Shown: in pieces, positions 24,189 through 35,766 of the stretch
How the letters are laid out: every line of letters begins with the position of its first letter
Numbering within the stretch: the first letter of the stretch is position 1
Origin: Dermanyssus gallinae
Taxonomy: Eukaryota > Arthropoda > Arachnida > Mesostigmata > Dermanyssidae
Assembly: GCA_003439945.1 (NCBI GenBank)
Contig: QVRM01002061.1
Location: 220,001-284,000, forward strand
DNA: 64,000 bases
Direction: 5' to 3'
Program-made: the position numbers and the translations under genes
The notes under the pieces: generated by a model
What the model was told of the DNA's origin: nothing
Databases searched by the model: none
Seen by the model: the letters and a program-made list of their open reading frames with translations, nothing else

Positions 24189-25554
24189 AATCAAACATCA
24201 GCTTTTTTTTTTTTTTTTTTTTTTTTTGTTCTGGGAGGTTTCGGTAATGCATGATGCACATGCGCCACTAGCAGCCTGCGTGACTAGTGTGAGACTCGCA
24301 AACCCACTAAACCCGGATTCCTCCCCACCCCCCCAGGCTCGGTATTACTTTGGCATTACATCGAAACCGTGGGAGAGGCGTCCCTGCCGTTCTCCTTCAA
24401 TCAGCTCTATCCCTGACTATCATCCCGCATGTCTACCTGCGGTTGGATAGGGGGATGCCATTTTGTAATCCGTCCTGTGAGGGTGCGTCGAGACCATGAG
24501 GGCCTGGCTGCTCCCCACCCCCTCCCCCCTCCCTCGGCTCCTCGTCTCGACCACTCTCTCGAGAGACCCGCTCAAACCTCTCCCGCCTGGCCGTTTCCTT
24601 GGCTGTCTTGAGTGTCAAAACAGCGTCGAACAAGTTCGTCGCCTCCCTCCATGCCTCCGCCGAAGTCATCATATGGGAGACCACCTCCTTGATGTGTCGG
24701 CCCCTCACAGCGGTTGGTGCTGCGTCCCGTGCTTCCCTGAGAGCATCACACCGCAGAACAGTATGCTCTACGTTGTCCGTTTCTCCAGAGTCGCACAGTA
24801 CGCAGATATCGCTGATGGCCTTCTTGATCCTTGACAGGTAGCTCTGGAACTGGCCGTGTCCGGTCAGAACCTGAGTCGTCCAGTAGGAAAGCTCCCCGTG
24901 TCGGCGGTCATACCATACCCTGAGGTCCGGTATCAGACTCTTGGTCCAGCTCCCTGTGGTCACACCGGGTCTTACCTGCGCCCATTCCTCATGCCAGGCC
25001 GATATGGTGGCACTCCTGGCCCTGGTGAGATCCAGACCTTCGTCTAGATACATTTTACTTCGTTCAGCCACTAGGAGGTCCCATGGCAGCATTTTGGCTA
25101 GGACCAGGAGAGCTTCGGTCGAGACTGTTCGATACGCCCGGCTTACCCTGATTGCCAGCGTTCGTTGGGTCGACCTTAGTGCCCCCCTATTTTTCGCCGT
25201 CCGCATTGCCATGTCCCCCCAGACTGGGGCTGCGTATAGCGCCGTTGATTCGGCCACCGAGGCCAGGAGCCTTCTTTTCACCTCAGCCACCCCACCGACC
25301 CTAGGCATGATCCGCGCCAGGTTCAGGGAGACCCTTTGGGCCTTTTCGGCCACGTACTTAACGTGTGCCGATCCGGTCAGTCCGGTGTCTAGCATGACCC
25401 CAAGGTACTTTACCTTCTTTCTGATTTCTATCGGGTGGCCCGCCCTCACGAGGTTAATGCCGGTCGTCCTCTTTCTGCCTGTTAGGTACATCGCCTCCGT
25501 CTTGTCGGGTGCCAGTTTCAAGTGATGGATTCAAGCCAGAATCAAACATCAGCT
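24189..25554 (-). mobile_element. 5'-truncated R1-like LINE insertion with target duplication
   Basis: The 15-bp direct repeat AATCAAACATCAGCT lies at 24189-24203 and 25540-25554 and brackets the element. On the minus strand the insert starts at 25539, inside ORF2, and ends in an A-tail (T-run at about 24203-24227). These are the marks of target-primed reverse transcription with 5' truncation. The retained ORF is uninterrupted for 362 codons, so the insertion is probably younger than the other LINE relics here. Confidence 0.9.
24433..25521 (-). CDS. C-terminal part of R1-like LINE ORF2 (truncated)
   Basis: Open from KLAPDKTEAMYLTGRKR, the region just after the reverse transcriptase catalytic box, to the stop at 24433. 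It contains the thumb-like segment VKYLGVMLDTGL, the ALYAAPVWG block, WTTQVLTGHGQFQSYLSRI, and the zinc-knuckle CVLCDSG...EHTVLRC. A Gly/Glu-rich tail ends the protein. The endonuclease and polymerase core are absent, so it cannot act alone. The first codon of the open frame is TTG and is not a real start. The frame is intact but is not expected to be a host gene. Confidence 0.8.
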   Translation of the reverse strand: MKLAPDKTEAMYLTGRKRTTGINLVRAGHPIEIRKKVKYLGVMLDTGLTGSAHVKYVAEKAQRVSLNLARIMPRVGGVAEVKRRLLASVAESTALYAAPVWGDMAMRTAKNRGALRSTQRTLAIRVSRAYRTVSTEALLVLAKMLPWDLLVAERSKMYLDEGLDLTRARSATISAWHEEWAQVRPGVTTGSWTKSLIPDLRVWYDRRHGELSYWTTQVLTGHGQFQSYLSRIKKAISDICVLCDSGETDNVEHTVLRCDALREARDAAPTAVRGRHIKEVVSHMMTSAEAWREATNLFDAVLTLKTAKETARRERFERVSRESGRDEEPREGGGGGEQPGPHGLDAPSQDGLQNGIPLSNRR

Positions 25555-26017
25555 AGGCGTGCACAAACTTTCGCAGTGGCCTAGAAGTCTAGTCAACACA
25601 CACATGCATGCCGCCTCCCTAAAACCTGGACCTGGATCCCCAAGAAGATTAGATGCCTCACAACGAAACACGCCTCTTCGCTCGCCAAAGAAAAAATACT
25701 CAATTTCGCTATCTGAATCTGGCCTGCGAGCTAGGTATACTCGGAAGTCGCAACTGTTGTGCTTGATATAGATTTGATTGTTACAATTGAATATTTAAAA
25801 AAGGGTAACTTTATTTCGTAATAGTACACAAAAATAATTATCGTTACAAAAAAAGCGCAGCATCGTATCCGATCAAAATAGCCTAAAAATTACGCGAACC
25901 TGTTCTTAGATGCGCTCCAGCGAATATATGTTCTCCACTCTAAAATGATCATGGGGAGATGTCTAATATTCTCTCACTCCTTCTATTTATACATATATGT
26001 TAACAGAAAGAAACAAT

Positions 26018-26081
<64 letters not shown>

Positions 26082-26229
26082 TTAGAACCTTATAAACGGT
26101 TAGTTTTCATCATTTGCACAATATTACAATATTATTACTATATTCAAATTCGATTCCATATTTTATTGGACTGCGATTAGCTTTGATGCAATGTTATACC
26201 TACGATATTTCCTATTCTTCAACGTTGTC

Positions 26230-26274
<45 letters not shown>
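25555..26274. other. Spacer with (TA)n runs
   Basis: (TA)n at about 26029-26080 and 26237-26271. No recognised gene; the ORF at 25559-25771 (+) is unassigned. Confidence 0.5.
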
Positions 26275-28933
26275 AAAATTGTGATGATTTATTAATCATT
26301 TACAATACGTTTGCACACTCGGCAATGCTCGGACTTAATAAAAATGATGGTAAAAGGGTGCCACGTGAGGTTAAGAATTAGCTGTCCGTGTCCTCGCTTG
26401 ATGGTAGCCCCCGCTCTTATGGACCCGGAGCGAGCGGTATATTCCCAGGGTCCTTGCAACGTTAAGACGGTAAGATCCATAAAAGTTCTCTTCGTGACGC
26501 CGAGCCTCAAAAGCGTACATGCAAATTCGAAGTCCCATACACCATCATAGAGATAGTGATGGATCCGAATCTGCGAGGTTTTTGCGGGTCGGGGAGCGCC
26601 ACTCTTAGGAACTCGGCGTCATATTTGGTGATCTTGTCCTGCCGCGCTTTTGCCAGGTTCCTGTTCGGGCCGCAAACCTCGGCATCTAAAACCCAGACCT
26701 CGGTAGGTGTTGTTATTACGAGGTCGGGCTTTAGGCCCGGTACGCCCGGTCGACGAAATACTCGCTCACGAACCACCTCATGACCCCTCTCGCGGAGAAG
26801 ACGCGCCACGCGATCACAGACGTCGTCATGTCTCTTTATAGTTTGTTTGTGTGTTGTATCGCACATCTGAGCTACATGAGCCAACGTCTCAGGCGCATGA
26901 CACCCGTGCCTAAAACGTTTGTTGTAGCCCGGGCGTCCCCTGGCCAATCTGGCACGCGTTGGTAGTGTGTTGATCCTGAGCTTTAGTAGGTTTAAATACT
27001 CCTTACCAGATAGGTAGGGCATACCCTTAATCCAGTAATGTACAAAGAGCGTTTCGTGTGCTTTTTTAAAATGTGCCCCATCGAACGTGTTGTGTAGTTG
27101 TTGAGACCAGTAATCGGTCTTTTGTGTAGCGGTCTCAATGGAGATTCCCAAGCGTTCGCAAAGAAGTCTTGTTTTCGCAAGGTTTATTTTGAAGTGCTCG
27201 GTGGTTAGCATCCATTGAACCCCAGGGTGTGTGGAGTGTTGTAGTGCTGTCAGACGGCAGAGGCGGAGTCTGGAGATAAATGTTTGGAGGCAGGGGATGT
27301 CCAGACCGCCGTGTGCTGTGTGCGTGTACAGGTAGGCGTTCGGCACCGAGTTTTCGAGCATAAGTCATTTCGACTTAACAACCTTTCTGATCTTTTTATC
27401 TAGGTCGCTAAGGAGTGCGTGAGATGGCCTGGGACCGGAGACCAGTTTATATAGGAGGCGGGGAATGGGAAAGTCTTTCAAAAATATGAGTCTTTGGTGA
27501 AGTTTAAGGGGAGCTATCGTGAGTCTGTTGAGTAAATTAAGGAGTATATTCTTGGTGGAGTCGACTCCCAGGTATTTCCATCGATCGCTCATACCTTTAG
27601 CTGGCAATTGCCGATCTCCAACGTTAAATTCTGGTACGGTATTAGTAAAACCTTTACCTTCCTTCCTATTAACTAGTAAAGCTTTTATTAGTGTTAATTT
27701 CAAGGCCTCGAGATTTCAAAGGGGGGGATCCGCAATATTAAGGAGCCGTTGGAGAGTAGATTTCGTCGAGGCTAGGAGGATGAGATCATCCGCAAAGGCT
27801 AAGCCCATAAGGCGGAAGTCATCAGTAAGTTGGTACCCGATATTAGTTTTGTCTAATTTTGAAAGAATGTCGTCTAGAACTAGATTAAATAAAAGGGAGG
27901 ACAGAGAATATCCTTGGATAACACCCCTAGTTGGCCGAAATGTGCGACATTCTTGTCCAAATTCTATGAGAGTTTTAGATGAGAGGTACAAGCGTTTGAT
28001 ATAATTAATGAATACCTCCGCGAGTCCGGAGTAACCACAGGACGGAGTCATGACTCACCATGTCGAACGCCTTACGGAGGTCGATTGAGGCGAGTCTGAG
28101 CTCACGTCCTGCAGACTTGGCATCGTTAAGGATGCCATTTAGAACCGCAAGATTCTCGAAGGTACCATTATAGGGGAGAATCGCTCGCTGGATTGGCAGA
28201 AGCTTAATAGAGTTCTAGAGGCGTCTAGAGAGAATTTTGTTAAGCGTTCGTTGTAAGTATGAGCTAATAGATAGGGGTCGCAGATCGCTTGGGGATGTGG
28301 CATTGTTAATTTTAAGGATGAACGCCAAGCGAGCAGTTTCATGGGCTGTGGCAATATCGCTAATTAATAGTATGTTAAGAAGACAACAGACTACTTCTAA
28401 CGGACGAAAGACAAATCCCGTCCAAGCCTAGTGCTTTAGAAGGTCCGCGGAGAGCTACATGGGTTTCCTTTAGGGAGATAGGGAGGAAAACCTCGAAGAG
28501 ATCAGAGTTTGGATTGTATACGGGGCAAGGGAGTGGTTCAGGAGGTGGTTGTGTCATAGAGTTGGCCCAGTGTTCTACAACTTCGGTGGCCTGCCTGTTG
28601 TGTATGGTGTGTTTGCCGTCCAGCACCTTATGAGCGCATTTGGATCGGTTTTGGCTAAAAAGTTTTTGAGTGGTTGACGTCGCTGTTGCCTTTTAGATAC
28701 TCGCGCTTCAGTGGAAGGTGTTTCTCTAAAGGCACGACGTCGGACAGTGTGTGTAAAATGTTTGTTCAGAAAGTCGTTTAAGGCGATAGTGTGGTCTTCA
28801 CCTGAGCAAATTATATTTGACAGATGAGTAAGGTCTGTTGAAATTATGTTACGTTTGGGAAATGTGTTTGTGAGGGCTTGTATTTTGGAAATAATAATCT
28901 CTTTTTGGGAGGGATTATAGGGGGCATTTATTG

Positions 28934-28935
<2 letters not shown>
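26275..28935 (-). mobile_element. R2-like non-LTR retrotransposon relic with restriction-like endonuclease
   Basis: On the minus strand, broken frames encode in order: a pre-RT segment (28575-28935), PSKALGLDGI (near 28435), LAFILKINNATSPSDLRPLSI (frame-shifted, near 28290), RGVIQGYSLSSLLFNLVLD and LAFADDLILLA (27716-28051; the two catalytic Asp codons at 27785-27790 are intact). KYLGVDSTKN follows (27365-27703). Then 26507-27361 gives a long C-terminal frame with APETLAHVAQMC, KRHDDV, KPDLVI and VLDAEV. That set is the zinc-finger plus PD-(D/E)XK-like endonuclease arrangement of the R2 clade. The end LRLGVTKRTFMDLTVLTLQGPW is at 26430-26510. Stops and frameshifts make it inactive. Both ends abut (TA)n tracts. 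Confidence 0.85.
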
Positions 28936-28937
<2 letters not shown>

Positions 28938-28978
<41 letters not shown>

Positions 28979-28998
28979 TTATATGTATATACATATAA

Positions 28999-29038
<40 letters not shown>

Positions 29039-29150
29039 TTATATGTATATACATATAAATATATATATATCTATATATATATATATATATATATCTCTAT
29101 ATATATATATTGTATATATATATATATAAATGTGTATATATATATACATT
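28938..29150. repeat. Compound (TA)n microsatellite
   Basis: About 200 bp of TA units with two copies of a TATTTATATGTATATACATA palindromic interruption near 28976 and 29036. Confidence 0.95.
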
Positions 29151-30814
29151 GTGGACTGGTTATTACGTATATAATACACTCCTGTAAATATTGTATTTTT
29201 TCATATATTTTGAGCTTACGCCAATTGTATTCACACGCTTTGGCAGGGGGGCTTTATTGAGGAACACCGAAATTGAATAACAAACACGCCATCTGGCCAT
29301 TTAGTTTGGCCGTACATTATTGCACTTGCGGGCTGGGCGCCACGCCAACATTCTCGCAGCCGTGATAGATTCGGAGGATGAGCATGAGTAGCGTTGGGCG
29401 ACTTTGGCTCAGGGAACCTTCCAAGACGCCTCCACTACTTTGGCCGACACGATCATTACAAAACTCCTCGTATCTTCTACCCGCGGCCAATTTAGCGAAC
29501 TTTACCTTATGTCGGTTGGCCACGTCTCCGTTACGTACGCAATGTCAATGTTTCTTCCATTTCCATAAACGCGCGTAGATAGCCAATCGCTCTTGGTTTA
29601 GCCAGTGATCGCGCATTCAAAGAGATACAATTATATTCAAAGTATGAGTCACTGTCACGGCGAGTCAAACTGCTATAAGAGAGCTTGTCCGTGTCTAATA
29701 GCTGCTATAAGAATCTTATAGTCTGCTATATGAGAGCTTGCCCGTTGCATGCCCTGCTCAGTCTATATGGAGGTCGTTCAATCACAGCTCTAGGTAGTTG
29801 TGTCATGGTGCTAACAAGAGCAAACAGTGGAACCGTGTTTCCATCTATGCCAAAATTTTGCTAGACACTGTAGAAGCCGTGTCTTTTCTTTGATGAAATT
29901 ATACCAGTGCCATCAAGAGAAACCGATTCTTTTGTTGGTTAGACTTGTGTCAGTAGACCACTGGACCGCTGCTGATGGCGGTCAACGGAGAGGGGCAGTT
30001 TTGATAGGTGGCTTGTCGGTTGAAATCGTCATGTTGCAAACATAGGTCACTCTAAGGGGAACGAAAAAAATACCAAGGCGCCTTCGATTCATTCGCGACA
30101 CACATCCAATCATCTGGGCTTAAACAACAAAGCACAAAGTCACCCAATATTAACTTAGATTAATAACGAGGCAAAATAACAATTCTAGCGAAGCATTGCG
30201 GGGCTTAACGCTATTGGCGATTATTCGTGCCACGTGAAACTTAGTAATATTGACGTCGAGTTCTGTGAAATAGTATGCTATGCCGTTAGCAATTAGGTTC
30301 ACACAATCATCGCCAAATATAATGTAGTCATAATTCAGTTTAACGCTTGCCTCTTTGCCTCTCTGGCCTTAGTCAGTCTGCAAATTCGTCTTATTGGTCA
30401 CTCGTAACTACTCATTACTAACAAGGCTACTAGTTCACTCATACACGCACACACACACACACATGCCACAGACTAGTAGAGATTTTCGTTTGTGCCTCTC
30501 TATGGAACTTATGGATCCAGCTCGCTCGTCAGCCCATAAAGAGTGCTACCGCAGCTACATAAGCTCGCTGGGCCGGACTGCTTGCGGTATTAACAAGAAC
30601 GAGAGAAGCAATTGTGCTGCTGGCTTTACCCTGTTATCACTACCACCACCACTACAACCACCGTGGCTTGATCTTGCTCTCAAGCATCAACGAAAGCTGC
30701 ATCAGAGCGATTGATAATCAGTGTATGTGGAAGAAATATTTCCTGCCGTAATAACCTAATTGACCAAAAAACAATCCTTGAACGGCGGTCGGCAGTCAAC
30801 ATCGCATCGGCAGG
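29151..30814. other. Upstream region of the Hsp70 copy at 30815
   Basis: No gene recognised. CTACATAAGCTCGCTGGGCC at 30554-30573 resembles the TATA region CTATATAAGCGCGCCGAGCC of Hsp70 gene 1, with the TATA box altered to ACATAAG. This suggests a degraded promoter. (CA)n at about 30445-30462. Confidence 0.5.
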
Positions 30815-32700
30815 ATGTCTTCACGAGGTGCAGCTATCGGCATTGACCTCGGCACGACGTACTCACGAGTCAGCGTCTATCGCCATGACAGAGCCGAGGT
30901 CATTGCCAATAGCCTGGGCAACCGGATGACTCCCTCGTGTGTCGCGTTCACGAACACCGAATGGCTAGTCGGCGATGCGGCCATCAACCAGATAGCGGCG
31001 AATCCGACAAACACCGTCTTTGACGTCAAGAGACTCATTGGACGCTGCGACGACGACGACGACGACGAGGCGATTCAGAGCGACATGAGGTATTGGCCGT
31101 TTCAGCTTACCAGTGAAAAAGGGCGACCGAAGATCGAGGTGGAGTATAGAGGTGAACGCAGGACGTTCTTTCCCGAGGAGATTTCGTCGATGGTTCTTGG
31201 CCAACTCAAGGAAACCGCAGAAGCACACCTTGGTCATAAAGTTTCCGATGCAGTTATTTCTGTGCCAGCGTACTTCAACGATTCGCAGAGACAGGCTACG
31301 AAAAACGCCGCAACCATCGTGGGCCTGAACGTGGTTCGCATCATTAACGAGCCAACTGCTGTCGCCATTTCCTACGGCCTCGAGAAGCGCTTTGGAATCC
31401 GACCCAAGGGCAAGCAGAACACACTGATACTTGATTTGGGTGGCGGCACATTTGATGTTTGCGTCTTGTCCACCGAAAATGGCGTGACTGAGGTCAAGTC
31501 AACTGTCGGCGATACACTTGGAGGAGTGGATTTTACCAGGCGTATGGTGGACTATTTCATCGAGGAGTTTAAGCATAAACACAAAAAGGACCTCTCCTCG
31601 GACAAACGAGCTCTACATCGTTTGTATGTGGCCTGTGAGGACGCCAAGAGGACGCTGTCGTCTTCAACGCAGACGCTGATCCAGGTTCACTCTCTTTTTG
31701 AGGAAATCGATTTCTTTTCATCAATTACTCGAGAACGTTTTGAGGATCTATGCTCGGACCTCTTGCGGACAACTGTCGAGTTCGTCGATAAAGCACTGAG
31801 GGACGCCCAATTGGACAAATCGTCCATTCATGAAGTCGTCCTCGTAGGAGGCTCGACTCGCATCCCGCGTTTACAGAGGCTGCTGCAAGGCTTCTTCAGT
31901 GGCAAGACGCTCTACAAGCTGAACGATGCGGACGAGGCCGTCGCCCGCGGAGCCGCCGCTCAAGCAGCTCTCTTGACCGCTACCACAAAGGATGTAATTC
32001 AGTATCTGGTGCCGGTCGACTGTAGTGCCACGCTCGCTTGGCATCAAGACGCCCGACGGCGCGATGGCGACCCTCATTAAACGGAACAGCACGATTCCAG
32101 CCCGGCACGAGCACACGTTCACCACGCACGCAGACGACCAGCCCACCGTGACCATTCAGGTGTTTGAGGGAGAAGGCGCTATGGTCAAGGACAATCACTT
32201 GCTAGGTCAATTCGAACTGAACGGTATTCCTCCGGCACCCTGTGGCGAGCCCCAGATTGAGGTTACGTTTGCCGTTGACGAGGACGGCATCCTCAATGTG
32301 TCGGCCTGTCTCGACAAAACAACCGGGAAGCAGAACACGATCACCACCGTACTCGCCAAAGGCCGGCTGTCGAAGGAGGACATTGAACGGATGGCGAAGG
32401 ATGCTGAGAGGTTCCGGGATGAAGATAAGAAGGAGAAGGAGCGTATTGCAATGAGAAATGCGCTCGGAGCTTTTTGCCATTTCGCCAAAACGGCGCTCGA
32501 AATGCTCGGCGAAAGGAAACTGCTGGACATCAAGTCAGAGACCGCCCTCACTACATTTGGCAAAATCACGGAGACACAATTATGGCTTAGTGCTAACCAG
32601 CTCGCCAGCAAGGAAGAGTTTAGAGATCGCCACAAGCAGCTCGAAGAGCGTGTAACGCCTCTGATGAGCCAGGCCTACATGACTCTCAGGAGCAATGATT
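30815..32700 (+). pseudogene. Hsp70 copy broken by a one-base insertion
   Basis: The first frame (30815-32080) starts [17 protein letters not shown] and carries the DLGGGTFDV and [16 protein letters not shown] signatures. At the [12 protein letters not shown] block it changes frame. Ignoring the T at 32021 restores homology, and the second frame (from about 32025 to 32768) carries the peptide-binding domain and part of the lid. Other damage is seen: an Asp-rich (GAC)n expansion at 31046-31068, LGGVDF in place of LGGEDFDN with the preceding His deleted, and an unrelated C-terminus with no EEVD. Third positions are less GC-rich than in the intact copies. A sequencing error at 32021 alone would not explain the other changes. 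Confidence 0.85.
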
Positions 32701-32768
32701 GTAGGCACATGTGTTGTCTGGCATTGACCTCTTGTATTTGCGGACTGCATTTAGCGACTGGCCCGTAA

Positions 32769-33396
32769 ACGTGACGCTCTTCATTAGCTAGTACTCACTA
32801 AGCGAGTACGGTGCAATTCCTACCGAAACACCTTCTATTCCTTCATCAAACGTTATGGTTCGGTTTACGTCCATTTTGAATCATCATTGAATTTACCCAT
32901 TCGAATCATATCTTATATGCTGCGCCGCTTTCTTTATTATGTGTATTCCCGTTTGGCGAGCTCGATCCGAGTGTTTTATATTTTTACGAGCGGCATCATT
33001 TTACACTCCAGATGAAGTAGCTTACCGGCTAGCTCAATGACAAGAAACGACGCATATATTGACAAAAATCAACCATATACAAAAGTATACACATCGTCGT
33101 GACGAAATGCATTTAATGAGGCAAGGATTGGCAAGCCACCGGGACAACGGTTATGCTGCTCCCGACTGAGCCAGGAATAAACCAAATAACGTGACTTATT
33201 TATTGCCAGCTTGAGATATAAAGTTAAACAGCTATACAAGTACTAGTAAACTCCGTATTTGACATAAAGTAATTTATGCTATGGGCACACTTCGCGTTTT
33301 AAATTTTAGTTAGAATATATATATATATATATATATATACGGGTGCACAATTTGCCTTAAATATAAATTAATTAAAATACATCGATAATGTTTTAA

Positions 33397-33472
<76 letters not shown>

Positions 33473-33477
33473 TGAAT
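32769..33477. other. Spacer with (TA)n runs
   Basis: (TA)n at 33316-33340 and 33402-33469; no recognised gene. Confidence 0.5.
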
Positions 33478-34488
33478 CGATAATAAGATTGTAGAGCTCG
33501 TTAAAGCAAAAAATTCGAATTGAACATGGTCTCTAAAAAATCATGTGTTTCGGAGTGAGAGCTAAATAACTACAATTTGTGACGCTGGTGTTTTTGCCCG
33601 ACATAGGAGCATTAAATATGCTGTTACAAGGCAACTAGTTATCCTGCACTAAAAACTAAGCACCTCGTCGTGTTCGTGAGAAAATTCTGCTTCTCTCAAA
33701 GAACAATAGCGATGAGCAGAAAATGCGACATAGTTGTTCAGAATTTGCAATAATGAAGTTACTTTATTAGTCTTCACGTTCAATACATCAAAATCATAAC
33801 CCTACGATCACTCACAGCGTTCAAAACGTACATATTCAGCGCATTTTACGACGATCATTTTGGTACCTATGTCGATATCTATGCCAATAGGCAAATTCAT
33901 GTCAATGCGAGCCGTGCTTGCGGAGTAATTAAGATTTTTCCGAGGGCACGTCGAAAACAGCCGCAACGTCGCCTCACAGTCATGTATGCATTTACTCAAT
34001 CTCGACATGTTCGCCGAAAAATCTTGATTATTCCGCAACCACGACTCGCATTGGTTTGGTACCAAAATTATCGTCATGAAATGCGCATTTGCCTGAATAT
34101 ACTAGTTTCGAGCGCTGTGAAATGTCGCGGTGTTAAGATTTTAAGGTATTGGGCGTAAAGGCTAATAAAAGTACTTCATTTTTGCAAATTCTCTTCTAAA
34201 CGACTATGTCGCATTTTCGGCCTGGCGCTATCTGTTTTTCGGAAGAAGCAGATATTTCTCACGAACACGACGATGTGCTTAGTTTTTCTGTAGAATAACT
34301 AGTTGCCTCGCAAGAGCACATTTTATGCTCCTATGTCGGGCAGACACACCAGTGTCACAAATTGAAGTAATTTAACTCTCACTCCGAAACAGGACTTCTT
34401 AGAGAGGCCATGTTCCATTGGTAATAAATATTTGCTTTAACGAGCTCTACAATTCTTCTTATCGATTCTCAAAATTTTCCGGACACCC
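33478..34488. mobile_element. Foldback element: 1-kb imperfect palindrome
   Basis: Arm 33478-33955 is the near-complement of arm 34003-34487, leaving a loop of about 50 bp. Matching blocks include TTGTAGAGCTCGTTAAAGC / GCTTTAACGAGCTCTACAA, GTTTCGGAGTGAGAG / CTCTCACTCCGAAAC, TGCCCGACATAGGAGCAT and its complement, CGTCGTGTTCGTGAGAAA and its complement, and AATGCGACATAGT and its complement. The right end reads TCCGGACACCCTGTA and runs into (TA)n; the left end runs out of a (TA)34 tract and has lost the terminal bases. The ORF at 33808-34077 (-) lies across the palindrome centre and is not a gene. This looks like a non-autonomous DNA transposon of TA-target type. Confidence 0.85.
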
Positions 34489-34698
34489 TGTATATATATA
34501 TATATATATATAGAAGTATTTTTTTTGCGCGCGAGAAGTTTTATGAAATCTCGGCGGAGTGAATGTGTAAACTTTGTGGCTGCCCGTGTGATCTATATCA
34601 CCTTCAGCGTTGTGAAAGAGCAATTCCGCTGTCTCAACTCTGGAAATGCGATGTCTATGGTGTATATTCGTAAACCAATCATTGGTTAATAAAACTAC

Positions 34699-34738
<40 letters not shown>

Positions 34739-34762
34739 CAAGGTAGATCGGACTCTATTTGA

Positions 34763-34766
<4 letters not shown>
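34489..34766. other. Short spacer between TA tracts
   Basis: (TA)n at 34491-34511 and 34702-34735; nothing else recognised. Confidence 0.5.

Positions 34767-34767
<1 letters not shown>

Positions 34768-34831
<64 letters not shown>
34768..34831. repeat. (TA)32 microsatellite
   Basis: Uninterrupted TA run about 935 bp upstream of Hsp70 gene 4. Confidence 0.95.
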
Positions 34832-34833
<2 letters not shown>

Positions 34834-35766
34834 GCTGCCTTTAAGTGTGGCGGACAGGTGAGTTAGTGCTTGGAGAGGAAAGGACGGCGGAGACCCTCTC
34901 TCATAACACCATACCGCCCGGCCGCCCGCCCGGCAGCTCTGTAGCTGACGATTCACAACAGTTCGATTCGATTGTGTTGTTGTTGTTGTTGCTGCTGCTG
35001 CTGCAGCAGAAATCGTGTGCGGGATCGAGAGCGCGCCACGAGCAACCGCCGCCACTATTATTAGCAACGCCGCTCGCCGCCACCTGTTCGAAGCCGGCCG
35101 GTGTAGTGAGGAAGATTGAACGTGATTTGCGATTGATTGGTGGTGGGTGCCATCAATTCGCAGCGAAAGCCTAGTGACAAAGACAAACAAGGCTTGCCTT
35201 GAAAGCGTTCGTCCGTTCGTTCATTCTCTACTCGTCTACGGATAGAGAAAGGTAGTCAATCAGTGAGTTGTTCACTTTTGCGTGACTCGATTGTAGCCGG
35301 TTACTACCGCTGCTGGCAGTTTGACCAGAGTTCGGCGCGGCATCGTGAGAGGCTGTTGTTTCGGGTGGGGGGGCAGGTGGCTCTGGATAGCCCCGAAGAG
35401 TAGCGTAGTAGTAGTAGTAGCAGTAGTAGTAGTAATAATCATAATAATAACAACAACAACAACAACGATAACAAGTTGCGAAGTTGTCGTGCGGTGCGTA
35501 TTATTGCGTAGTGTTTGCACAGTTTGTTTGACTCTCGTTGCGGTGTGGAAACGAAGTTTGCTAGGGCGAACGCACGAGCCTCACGTGGAAGAACGAACGA
35601 ATCTGTGGAAGTGGAAGTGAGGAGTCAGTGACGAGAACGAGCAGCCAGAAGAAGAGAAGGAAGACGAAGAAAAATAGAGGTAACTAATAACGACTCGCTG
35701 TAGCCGCTGGAAAAAAAAGTCGAACCGACGGAGAGAAAAGCCAGTACACTTCGCACAAGCCAAAAC
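34832..35766 (+). other. Upstream and probable 5' UTR region of Hsp70 gene 4
   Basis: GC-richer than the preceding sequence, with short TTG/CTG, GTA and AAC/AAT triplet runs near 34975-35003 and 35405-35467. No TATA box or well-phased heat-shock element was found. The triplet-rich composition resembles the 5' leader of gene 1 (CTA/ACT runs at 227-290). The exact transcription start is unknown. Confidence 0.4.

Noticed and set aside
28931..29260. Ile/Tyr-rich ORFs over TA repeats, also seen at 5737-6015, 39847-40074, 50618-50860 and 58053-58262
   Set aside because: These are translations of (TA)n or (AAT)n microsatellites.
33808..34077. 89-codon minus-strand ORF
   Set aside because: It spans the centre of the foldback palindrome and matches no protein.
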